Of a DNA stretch of 6,942 nt, positions 1 through 5,933 are shown one piece after another (the stretch's first letter is position 1; every line of letters starts with the position of its first letter). The stretch spans positions 1 to 6,942 of the forward strand of contig DQED01000280.1 of the NCBI GenBank assembly GCA_003525525.1. The letters are read 5' to 3'. The translations under genes were made by a program, and so were the position numbers. The notes beneath the pieces were generated by a model. That model was not told where the DNA came from, did not search any database, and saw only the letters and a list, made by a program, of their open reading frames with translations. The stretch is from Desulfovibrio sp. Lineage in GTDB: Bacteria; Desulfobacterota; Desulfovibrionia; Desulfovibrionales; Desulfovibrionaceae.

Positions 1-683
1 CCGCGCCCGCAGCCCCTGCGGTCGCGCCGCCCGCCGCGCCGGCTCCCGCACAGGCCCAGGCCCCCGAACAGCCGGGCGAGGTCGTGGAAACCGTTGAGGT
101 CGGAACCGTTTCGCCGCCGCCTGCCCGGGAGCCCGCCAAACAGACCTACACCGTGGCCCGCGGCGACAGCCTGACGCGCATCGCCAAGAAATTCGGCGTG
201 TCCGCCAAGGACCTCATGGCCGCCAACGGCATGAAGAACGCCGATCACCTCGAAGCCGGCGCGGAAATCGTCATCCCCGGCAAGGAGGGCGCGGCTCCAG
301 CCGTCGAGGCCGTGCCGCCGGCCGTGGCGGACCTCGTGAAGGGCTTTTTCGACAAAAGCGTTTCCGGAGACGTCAACGGCCTGCTCGACTATTATGGCGA
401 GCGCGTGGACTACTACAAGAAAGGAAAGAGCGGCAAGGACATCGTCCGCCAGGACAAAACTGACTATTTTCAGCGCTGGCCAGAACGCACGTATACGCCC
501 AAACCCGCGGCCGTGGAGAAATTGCCGAACGGCGACCTGCGCGTCACGGTGCCGACGGCGTTTTCCGTCAAGAACGGCGGAAAAAATGTTCACGGACAGG
601 CGAAGTTTACGTTCCTGCTGCGTGCGGCAGGCGACGGGTATCGCATCGTCGGCGAGCAAAGTGTGGTGACGGAAAAGAAGTGA
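1..683 (+). CDS. LysM-domain protein with C-terminal NTF2-like domain (5' end missing)
   Basis: The reading frame is open from base 3 to the TGA at 681-683, so the gene starts upstream. A GTG at 84 is possible but has no ribosome site and would cut into a Pro/Ala-rich linker (3 to about 145), so I treat it as internal. A LysM repeat follows at 147-281, running from YTVARGDSLTRIAKKFGV to the closing VIPG. LysM binds peptidoglycan or related glycans. The C-terminal part (about 318-680), with WPERTY, a strand-rich middle and a final GYRIVGEQSVV, resembles the NTF2/SnoaL-like domain found at the end of Cds6-type L,D-transpeptidase-associated proteins. No catalytic YkuD motif is visible. I infer a periplasmic or envelope protein anchored to the wall, but the signal peptide would lie outside the window. 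Its exact role is unknown. Confidence 0.8.
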   Translation, partial: APAAPAVAPPAAPAPAQAQAPEQPGEVVETVEVGTVSPPPAREPAKQTYTVARGDSLTRIAKKFGVSAKDLMAANGMKNADHLEAGAEIVIPGKEGAAPAVEAVPPAVADLVKGFFDKSVSGDVNGLLDYYGERVDYYKKGKSGKDIVRQDKTDYFQRWPERTYTPKPAAVEKLPNGDLRVTVPTAFSVKNGGKNVHGQAKFTFLLRAAGDGYRIVGEQSVVTEKK

Positions 684-708
684 CCTGCCTGAAGTGAGCG
701 CGTATACA
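680..708 (+). promoter_or_regulatory. Possible sigma-70-type promoter for the HD-GYP gene
   Basis: GTGACC (680-685) and TATACA (703-708) are separated by 17 bases. They match the -35 and -10 consensus at 4 of 6 and at 4-5 of 6 positions. The element overlaps the stop codon of the LysM gene. Transcription would start near 715, inside the left arm of the following hairpin. This would explain how the HD-GYP gene, which begins only 29 bp after the hairpin, can be expressed. It is inferred from pattern only, and such matches can occur by chance. Confidence 0.35.
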
Positions 709-741
709 GAAAGCCGGAAGGTGTCGCCTTTCGGCTTTCTG
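707..741 (+). terminator. Hairpin, probable transcription terminator of the LysM gene
   Basis: Bases 707-721 pair with 727-741 over 15 bp with one G-T wobble (717/731), closed by the 5-base loop TGTCG. The stem has an A-rich left foot (CAGAAAG) and a T-rich right foot (CTTTCTG), so the T tract lies partly within the stem. Only weak T content follows (CGTTCC). It starts 24 bp after the LysM stop codon, which suits an intrinsic terminator. The lack of a free T run leaves open an RNA-stability or leader role. Confidence 0.7.
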
Positions 742-770
742 CGTTCCAAGCACCCGCCGGGAGAGAGGCC

Positions 771-2042
771 GTGCTGCGAAAAGTCCAGGTCGCCGAGCTT
801 GCCGTCGGCATGTACGTGGTGGACACGGGCCTGTCCTGGCTCGAATATCCCTACTTGTACAGCCGCGAGGGCGTGATCGAAAACGGCGGGGCGCTGCGCG
901 AGATCGTCGAGGCCGGGTACGAGGAAGCCTTCATCGACACCGAGAAGGGGAGTTTCGGTTCGGCCCGGGCGGCGCTGGACAGCCGGCTGACCGCGTCCCT
1001 GGGCACCGCCGCCGCCGCGTCCGACGACGCGGCGAAGGCGTCAACGTCCGAGTCCCCGGCCGCGCCCGGGAAGCCCGGCGAGCAGATGCCCCTGGCCCAG
1101 AGCCTGGCCGAGGCCAAAACCCTCTACCAGGACTGCCTGGCCATTGCCCACGACGTGCTGCGCGAGGTGCGAAACGGCGGCGAGGTCAATGTCGCCGCCT
1201 CCGAAATCCTCATAGACGACGTCATCACCAGCGCCGTACACAACCGCGACGCCATGGTGGCCCTGGCCAAGCTGCGCGTGCACGACGCCTACACCTTCAC
1301 CCACGGCGTCAACGTGGCCGTGCTCGCCGTGGCCTTTGGCGCGGCGCTCGGCATCTCCCGGCAGGGACTCAAGCAGTTGGGCCTGGCCGGGCTGTTCCAC
1401 GATCTGGGCAAGACCGGCGTGCCCGACGCCATCCTCAACAAGCCCGGCCCGCTCTCTCCCCAGGAATTCGAGCGCATCCGCGACCATCCGGCCCACGGCT
1501 GCCGCCTGCTGGCCGGGCGGGGGCTGCCGGACGCGGTGCTGCGCGGCGTGGGCGAGCATCACGAGAGATGCGACGGCTCGGGGTATCCGCAGGGGCTTGC
1601 GGGCGAGGCCATCCACCCCTTTGGCCGCGTTCTCGGCGTGGCCGACGTCTTCGACGCCCTGACCAGCCGCCGCTCCTACAAGGACGCCATGTTGCCGACC
1701 CGGGCGCTCGGCGTGCTCTACGGCATGCGCGGACGGGATTTCCCCGCGCAGCTGGTCGAACGCTTCATCAAGTTCCTGGGTCCCTATCCCGTGGGCAGCT
1801 TCGTGCGGCTGGCAAGCGGCGAATACGGTTTCGTGCGCCGGGGCAATCCCGGCCGGCCGCTTTTCCCCGAGCTGGTCCTGGTCCTTGACGTCTCGGGCCG
1901 GCCGTGCGCCCCGCGGCCGCTCGACCTGGGGGGCTGGCAGGAGGGCGGGCCCGGCATCGCCCAGGCCCTGGACCCGGATGTTTTCGGCCTGGATCCCCTG
2001 GACTTCCTGATGCAGCCCGGCCCCGAGGACGCCCTGCGCTGA
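771..2042 (+). CDS. HD-GYP domain cyclic-di-GMP phosphodiesterase with N-terminal DUF3391
   Basis: The product has 423 residues. Residues 1-60 are a DUF3391 domain (KVQVAELAVGMYVVDTG, then FIDTEKG at 54-60). An Ala/Ser/Pro-rich linker (about 61-105) follows, then a helical stretch and an HD-GYP domain at about 170-335. Metal and active-site residues are intact: H178, H210-D211 in FHDLGK, H239, H263-H264 in HHERCDGSGYP, and D292 in VADVFDALTSRRSYK. A C-terminal tail (from about 340) resembles the usual extension of DUF3391 HD-GYP proteins. The family hydrolyses c-di-GMP to pGpG or GMP, lowering c-di-GMP and favouring motility over attachment. The protein should be cytosolic, as there is no membrane segment. 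The start is GTG 771 after a GGGAGAGAGG purine run (759-768). The next Met (14) would remove part of DUF3391. The substrate is inferred from the family. Confidence 0.93.
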   Translation: MLRKVQVAELAVGMYVVDTGLSWLEYPYLYSREGVIENGGALREIVEAGYEEAFIDTEKGSFGSARAALDSRLTASLGTAAAASDDAAKASTSESPAAPGKPGEQMPLAQSLAEAKTLYQDCLAIAHDVLREVRNGGEVNVAASEILIDDVITSAVHNRDAMVALAKLRVHDAYTFTHGVNVAVLAVAFGAALGISRQGLKQLGLAGLFHDLGKTGVPDAILNKPGPLSPQEFERIRDHPAHGCRLLAGRGLPDAVLRGVGEHHERCDGSGYPQGLAGEAIHPFGRVLGVADVFDALTSRRSYKDAMLPTRALGVLYGMRGRDFPAQLVERFIKFLGPYPVGSFVRLASGEYGFVRRGNPGRPLFPELVLVLDVSGRPCAPRPLDLGGWQEGGPGIAQALDPDVFGLDPLDFLMQPGPEDALR

Positions 2043-2060
2043 GAGGCGCGCCGCGGCGGA

Positions 2061-2087
2061 ACGCGTGCGCAATAGGCGAGCACGCGT
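2061..2087. repeat. Perfect 8-bp inverted repeat upstream of the sigma-54 promoter
   Basis: ACGCGTGC (2061-2068) and GCACGCGT (2080-2087) are exact reverse complements separated by 11 bases. The centre is near 2074, about 78 bp before the predicted transcription start of the sigma-54 promoter. That is close to where enhancer-binding proteins usually bind. It could instead be a weak hairpin after the HD-GYP gene (stop at 2042), but no T run follows it. The regulator is unknown. Confidence 0.45.
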
Positions 2088-2125
2088 CGCGAAAACGCGG
2101 TGCGAGGCAGGCGGCAGGTTTTTCC

Positions 2126-2141
2126 TGGAATCATTCTTGCT
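2126..2141 (+). promoter_or_regulatory. Sigma-54 (RpoN) -24/-12 promoter
   Basis: TGGAATCATTCTTGCT matches the RpoN consensus TGGCACGNNNNTTGCW, with TGG and TTGCT intact and exactly 10 bases between the GG (2127-2128) and GC (2139-2140). The predicted start of transcription is near 2152. That leaves a leader of about 18 bases containing the AGGAGGG ribosome site (2159-2165) of the next gene. Position, orientation and spacing all fit. Sigma-54 promoters need an ATP-dependent enhancer-binding protein, which is not encoded in this window. Confidence 0.8.
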
Positions 2142-2169
2142 ATGTCCACGACGGCCACAGGAGGGCGTC

Positions 2170-2751
2170 ATGGACATCACCACAAGCTACGACAGCCTGA
2201 ACCGGCAACTCACCATCACCCAGGGCGCGACCGCCGGTATCGCCACGGGGTCGGCCTCCGGCAACACGACCACCAGCGACACGTCGAGTTCGAGCAAGGC
2301 CGACGCGGCCACCTGGTCGCGCGTCGCCAAGACCCTGTCCCAGAGCGATTCGGACTACGTCAGCCCGATTCTTTCGCTCAAGAGCCAAAACGAAGCCCTG
2401 CAACACCAGCTGACCCAGACGCTCGCCAGCAAGTTCGACGAACTCGGCATCGATACGAGCAAGCCCATCACCCTCAAGCTCGGCAGCGACGGCAAGGTGA
2501 AGGTGGCCAACGACCATCCGGACAAGGACGCCATCGAATCGCTTTTCGCCAAGACCGACGTCCTCACCCAGGCGTTCACGGCCCTGGCCCAGAACAGCGC
2601 CTCGCTCCAGAACATGACCGCGAGCCAGGCCAGTGCCCGCCTGCGCACCAACGGCTACGCCGCCTACCTCAACCAGCTCAACAGCGACGTCTCCTCCTCC
2701 GATTTCACCATGAGTTTCCTCGGCGGGCTTGCGGCCACCTCTTTCGGTTGA
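2170..2751 (+). CDS. Unknown 193-residue protein, cysteine-free, sigma-54-driven
   Basis: I do not recognise this gene. The start is ATG 2170, because AGGAGGG (2159-2165) sits 4 bases upstream and the sigma-54 promoter starts transcription near 2152. An in-frame GTG at 2065 lies before the promoter. Residues 1-45 are rich in Ser, Thr and Gly and probably disordered (SDTSSSSK at 36-43). Residues 48-90 look helical and Gln-rich. A compact segment at 98-126 (SKPITLKLGSDGKVKVANDH, then PDKDAIESLF) looks like a small strand-strand-helix unit; similar 'DGKV..HPDK..IE' stretches occur, as I recall, in uncharacterised proteobacterial proteins. Residues 126-175 look helical, and the tail SFLGGLAATSFG is hydrophobic. 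There is no Cys, one Trp, few Pro, no signal peptide and no membrane helix. The composition resembles flagellar or type III-exported proteins, so an exported or motility-linked role is possible but unproven. Confidence 0.85.
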   Translation: MDITTSYDSLNRQLTITQGATAGIATGSASGNTTTSDTSSSSKADAATWSRVAKTLSQSDSDYVSPILSLKSQNEALQHQLTQTLASKFDELGIDTSKPITLKLGSDGKVKVANDHPDKDAIESLFAKTDVLTQAFTALAQNSASLQNMTASQASARLRTNGYAAYLNQLNSDVSSSDFTMSFLGGLAATSFG

Positions 2752-2755
2752 GCCG

Positions 2756-3475
2756 TCAGCCTGTCGCAACCAGCCACGTCAGCGCGCCCTGCGGCCGCAC
2801 CAGCGATGCCGGCGCGTCCGGGTCCGGCGCGTCGCCAAGCGCCCTTTCCAGCGCCTGCTCCTTGCCCTTGGCCGCGGCCAGGAAGAGCACGCGGTGCGCC
2901 GCGTTTAAAAGCGGCAGGGTGAAGGTCAGCCGCGGCACGTGGGGCTCGACCGTGGTCGGCGCGGGCACGGCCGCGACGAGCCTTCGCGTTTCCTCGAGCG
3001 CCGGGCTGCCCGGAAAAAGCGACGCCGTGTGCCCGTCCGGGCCCATGCCGAGCAGGATCAGGTCGAAGCGGGGGATTTCCCCCGGCCCCGCCCCGAGCGT
3101 CTCGCGGATTTCCGCCTCGTAGGTTTCCGCGGCCAGTTCCGCCGGCCGGATCTCCACGGGCATGGGCCGGATGTTGCCCACGGGCACGGGCGTCGGCGTG
3201 AAGAGGATGGGGGCCACCGTGCCGAAGGTGTTGCGGCGGTCGGCCACGGGCACGAGCCGTTCGTCGCCGAAGAAGAAGTGCGTGGCATCAAACGGCGCGC
3301 CGTAGCCTTCCCGCGCCATGGCGGCGTAGAGCGCCAGCGGCGAGGAGCCGCCGGAGAGCGCCACGACGAAACGGCCGCGTTGCGTCATGGCCTCGCGCGC
3401 GGCCTCGCGCACGGCGTCAAGCGCCGCGGCGGTCAGGGCGTCCATGGCGGCGAAGCGGCGGATGTCGCGGTTCAT
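2756..3475 (-). CDS. pgl: 6-phosphogluconolactonase
   Basis: The product has 239 residues, typical for the DevB/Pgl family. It hydrolyses 6-phospho-D-glucono-1,5-lactone to 6-phosphogluconate in the cytosol, the second step of the oxidative pentose phosphate pathway. Diagnostic motifs are intact: VVALSGGSSPLALY at 37-50 (phosphate binding), FFFGDERLVP at 67-76, and ILLGMGPDGHTASLFPG at 140-156 with the catalytic-region residues D147 and H149. The start ATG at 3475 overlaps the stop of zwf by 4 bases (ATGA). No strong ribosome site precedes it, so translation probably depends on coupling to zwf. It is the last gene of the minus-strand operon, and its stop is 4 bp from the stop of the convergent plus-strand gene. 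No terminator follows. Confidence 0.95.
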   Translation of the reverse strand: MNRDIRRFAAMDALTAAALDAVREAAREAMTQRGRFVVALSGGSSPLALYAAMAREGYGAPFDATHFFFGDERLVPVADRRNTFGTVAPILFTPTPVPVGNIRPMPVEIRPAELAAETYEAEIRETLGAGPGEIPRFDLILLGMGPDGHTASLFPGSPALEETRRLVAAVPAPTTVEPHVPRLTFTLPLLNAAHRVLFLAAAKGKEQALERALGDAPDPDAPASLVRPQGALTWLVATG

Positions 3476-5016
3476 GGCGTCAGCCCGTGGCCGGTCAGCA
3501 GCTTGCCCGCCTCCTGCGGTCCCCAGGTGCCGGCCTTGTACAGGAAAAGCCGCCCGGGATCGGGATCGCCGAGCATGGGCGCGAGGAACTTCCAGCACAA
3601 CTCCACCCCGTCCTGACGCCAGAAAAGCGTCTGGTCGCCGAGCATGCAGTCGAGCAGCACCTTGGCGTAGGCCGGCAGCTGCGGCCCTTCGTACCCCTGG
3701 TAGTAATTGAAGTTCATGGTCACCGAGCGCAGGCACATCGGCCCCGGGGCCTTGGCCTGGAAGGTCAGGCTGACCTGTTCGTCGGGCTGGATGCGAAGCG
3801 TGAGGCGGTTGGCCTTGATGTGGTCGCCGAAGATTTCCCGGAACATGGAGAAGGGCACGGGCTTGAACTGCACCGCGATCTCCGTGCGCTTCTCCGGCAG
3901 GCGCTTGCCCGAGATCATGTAAAACGGCACACCCTGCCAGCGCCAGTTGTCCACGTAGACCTTCATGGCCGCGAATGTGGGGGTCAGCGACTCGCCGGGC
4001 ACGCCTTCCTCGTCGAGGTAGGCCGGAGCCTTGATCCCGGCGCACACGCCCGAGGCGTACTGGCCGAGCACCAGGTTCTCGGCCAGATCGGCGGCGCTGA
4101 AGGGCCGCAGCGCCCGGAAGACCTTGGTTTTCTCGTCGCGCACGAGTTCGGCCTCGAAAAGCGACGGCGGCTCGATGGCGCAAAGCGACAACAGCTGCAT
4201 CATGTGGTTCTGGAACATGTCGCGCAGCACGCCGAAGTGGTCGTAGTAGGAGGCGCGGTGCTCGACGCCGATGGATTCCGCGGCGAGGATGCTTACGTAG
4301 TCCACGTAGCGGCGGTTCCAGATCGGCTCGAAGATGGCGTTGGCGAAGCGCAGCATGAGGATGTTCTGCACGGTCTCCTTGGCCAGGTAGTGGTCGATGC
4401 GAAATATCTGGTGTTCGGAGAAGCGGGTGTGCAGGGCCTGCTCCAGAACCCGCGCCGTGGCCAGGTCGCGGCCGAAGGGCTTTTCGATGACCAGGCGCGC
4501 GTGGCCCCGGGTTTCGTCGGCCAGTCCCGCCATGGCCAGGTTGACGGCGATGTCCTCGTAGGCCGTGGGCGGCACGGCGAGGTAGAAGATGCGGTTGCCG
4601 CCGAGGTGTTGCTCTGCGGCCAGGGCGTCGAGGGCCGCGCCCAGGGCCGTGAACGAGGCCGGGTCGTCGTAGTGGACCCGGATGTAGGACATGTGCGGGG
4701 CAAGGCCATCCCATATTTCGGGGTCCACGCCGCCGAATGCCTCCAGGGCGGCGCGCATGCGCTCGCGGAAGGTGTCGTCGTTTAGCTCCGTGCGGCTGGC
4801 TCCGACGATGGCGAAGTTTTCCGGCATGTTGCCGCCGGCGTAAAGTGCGGCCAGGGCCGGCAGGAGCATGCGGCCGGCAAGGTCGCCCGTGACGCCGAAG
4901 ATGACGAAGGTCACCGGTTCCTCGACATGGTCGAAGCGGCAGGCCGCGTCCGGCGTGGGATTTTTCGGGCGGCCGAGCACCACCTCGGCCAGGGCCGGGT
5001 CCTGGGCGTCAGCCAT
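3472..5016 (-). CDS. zwf: Glucose-6-phosphate 1-dehydrogenase
   Basis: The product has 514 residues, normal for the family. It oxidises glucose 6-phosphate to 6-phosphogluconolactone with NAD(P)+, the entry step of the oxidative pentose phosphate pathway. The coenzyme fold is marked by GVTGDLAGRMLLPAL (41-55), and EKPFG is at 178-182. The substrate motif RIDHYLAKETVQN (206-218) contains D208, H209 and K213. The catalytic base is H271 in DMFQNH, 62 residues after H209, the same gap as between human H201 and H263. K371 in SGKRLPEKR matches human K360. Two oddities: Met50 replaces the Lys of the usual GDLAKRK, and Ala212 replaces the Gly of HYLGKE. The start ATG at 5016 has an AAGGAGG ribosome site (within 5024-5033, minus strand) and overlaps the gnd stop by 1 base (TGATG). 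The upstream in-frame extension to 5298 lies inside gnd and is rejected. Confidence 0.96.
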   Translation of the reverse strand: MADAQDPALAEVVLGRPKNPTPDAACRFDHVEEPVTFVIFGVTGDLAGRMLLPALAALYAGGNMPENFAIVGASRTELNDDTFRERMRAALEAFGGVDPEIWDGLAPHMSYIRVHYDDPASFTALGAALDALAAEQHLGGNRIFYLAVPPTAYEDIAVNLAMAGLADETRGHARLVIEKPFGRDLATARVLEQALHTRFSEHQIFRIDHYLAKETVQNILMLRFANAIFEPIWNRRYVDYVSILAAESIGVEHRASYYDHFGVLRDMFQNHMMQLLSLCAIEPPSLFEAELVRDEKTKVFRALRPFSAADLAENLVLGQYASGVCAGIKAPAYLDEEGVPGESLTPTFAAMKVYVDNWRWQGVPFYMISGKRLPEKRTEIAVQFKPVPFSMFREIFGDHIKANRLTLRIQPDEQVSLTFQAKAPGPMCLRSVTMNFNYYQGYEGPQLPAYAKVLLDCMLGDQTLFWRQDGVELCWKFLAPMLGDPDPGRLFLYKAGTWGPQEAGKLLTGHGLTP

Positions 5017-5933
5017 CAGCCTTCCCTCCTTTTCACGGCGTGGCCGCCGAACTGGTTGCGCAGGGCCGCGAGCACGCGATCCTGGAAGGAATTGTCCTGG
5101 CGCGAGCGGAAGCGCTCGAAAAGCGACAGGGTGATGACCGGGGCGGATACGGCCGTTTCCACGGCGGCATTGACCGTCCAGCGGCCCTCGCCGGAATCGT
5201 CCACGTAGGGCTCGAGGCTTTCCAGGCGCGGATCCTCGGTGAAGGCGCGCTGGGCCAGTTCGAGCAGCCACGAACGCACCACCGAGCTGTGGTTCCACAG
5301 GTCGCAGATGGCCGGGAAATCGAGCTTGTCCCCGAACTGGGAGGCGGCCAGGATCTCGAAGCCCTCGGCGTAGGCCTGCATCATGCCGTATTCGATGCCG
5401 TTGTGGACCATCTTGGTGAAGTGCCCGGAGCCGATGGGGCCGGTGTGCAGGTTGCCGCCCGGGCCGGTCAGCACGTCCAGGACGGGCTTAAGCGGCGCGA
5501 CCACTTCGGGTTCGCCGCCGATCATGATGCAGTAGCCTTCGGCCAGGCCCCAGATGCCGCCGCTGACGCCGGCGTCGCAGTAGCGGATGCCGCGCTTGCC
5601 CGCTATCTCGTGGCGGCGCAGGTCGTCGCGGTACATGGTGTTGCCGCCGTCGACGATGGTGTCGCCGGGGGCGAGCAGAGGCAGCAGCTCCTCGATGTGC
5701 TCGTCGGTCGGCGCGCCGGCCGGGAGCATGAGCCAGACGACGCGCGGGGCGGGCAGGGCCGCGACCAGGGCGGCCAGGGTTTCGGCCGCGCTCGCTGTTG
5801 CGCCCTCCTCGGTCGCGAAGTCCTTGGCCTTTTGCACGGTGCGATTGTAGGCCACGACCTCGATGCCGCCCTTGACCAGACGCCGGGCCATGTTGAGCCC
5901 CATGCGACCGAGGCCGATCATGCCGATTTTCAT
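5016..5933 (-). CDS. gnd: 6-phosphogluconate dehydrogenase, decarboxylating, short form
   Basis: The product has 305 residues, matching the short (about 300-residue) bacterial 6PGDH group and not the 470-residue E. coli type. It converts 6-phosphogluconate to ribulose 5-phosphate and CO2 while reducing NAD(P)+. Motifs are the dinucleotide loop GLGRMG (7-12), VDGGNTMYRDD (94-104), DAGVSGGIWGLAEG (120-133), and the catalytic helix FTKMVHNGIEYGMMQ (172-186) with K174, H177, N178 and E181. GEGRWT is at 248-253. The segment after the second strand is YNRT (29-32), the form that binds the 2'-phosphate of NADP+ in long-type enzymes, which suggests NADP+ use. Upstream, the minus strand carries GGAG 7 bases before the ATG. 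The start overlaps the preceding gene's stop by 4 bases (5930-5933), and the stop overlaps the zwf start by 1 base. Confidence 0.95.
   Translation of the reverse strand: MKIGMIGLGRMGLNMARRLVKGGIEVVAYNRTVQKAKDFATEEGATASAAETLAALVAALPAPRVVWLMLPAGAPTDEHIEELLPLLAPGDTIVDGGNTMYRDDLRRHEIAGKRGIRYCDAGVSGGIWGLAEGYCIMIGGEPEVVAPLKPVLDVLTGPGGNLHTGPIGSGHFTKMVHNGIEYGMMQAYAEGFEILAASQFGDKLDFPAICDLWNHSSVVRSWLLELAQRAFTEDPRLESLEPYVDDSGEGRWTVNAAVETAVSAPVITLSLFERFRSRQDNSFQDRVLAALRNQFGGHAVKRREG

Noticed and set aside
1..83. GC-rich run of Ala/Pro codons considered as a repeat array
   Set aside because: It is an irregular Pro/Ala protein linker in frame with the LysM domain, with no exact repeating unit.
694..876. 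Small plus-strand frame of 60 codons over the hairpin
   Set aside because: It overlaps the terminator hairpin and the HD-GYP start, with no ribosome site or known pattern.
2065..2169. N-terminal extension of the unknown gene to GTG 2065
   Set aside because: It lies across the inverted repeat and the sigma-54 promoter and has no ribosome site. ATG 2170 has a good one.
1041..2183. Long minus-strand open frame (380 codons) opposite the HD-GYP gene
   Set aside because: It has no recognisable domain, and its composition is that of a GC-rich antisense shadow. The plus-strand frame carries intact HD-GYP motifs.
2744..2780. Possible terminator between the convergent genes (GGTTG ... CAACC)
   Set aside because: There are only 5 bp of perfect pairing around a large loop, with no T run on either strand, so it is too weak to call.
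2100..3122. Plus-strand frame of 340 codons spanning the unknown gene and the end of pgl
   Set aside because: It is out of frame with the sigma-54-driven gene, rich in Arg/His/Pro/Gln, and crosses into the convergent pgl gene.
3487..4785. Long plus-strand open frame (432 codons) opposite zwf
   Set aside because: It reads as His/Val/Gly-rich antisense sequence without motifs. The zwf frame is clearly coding.
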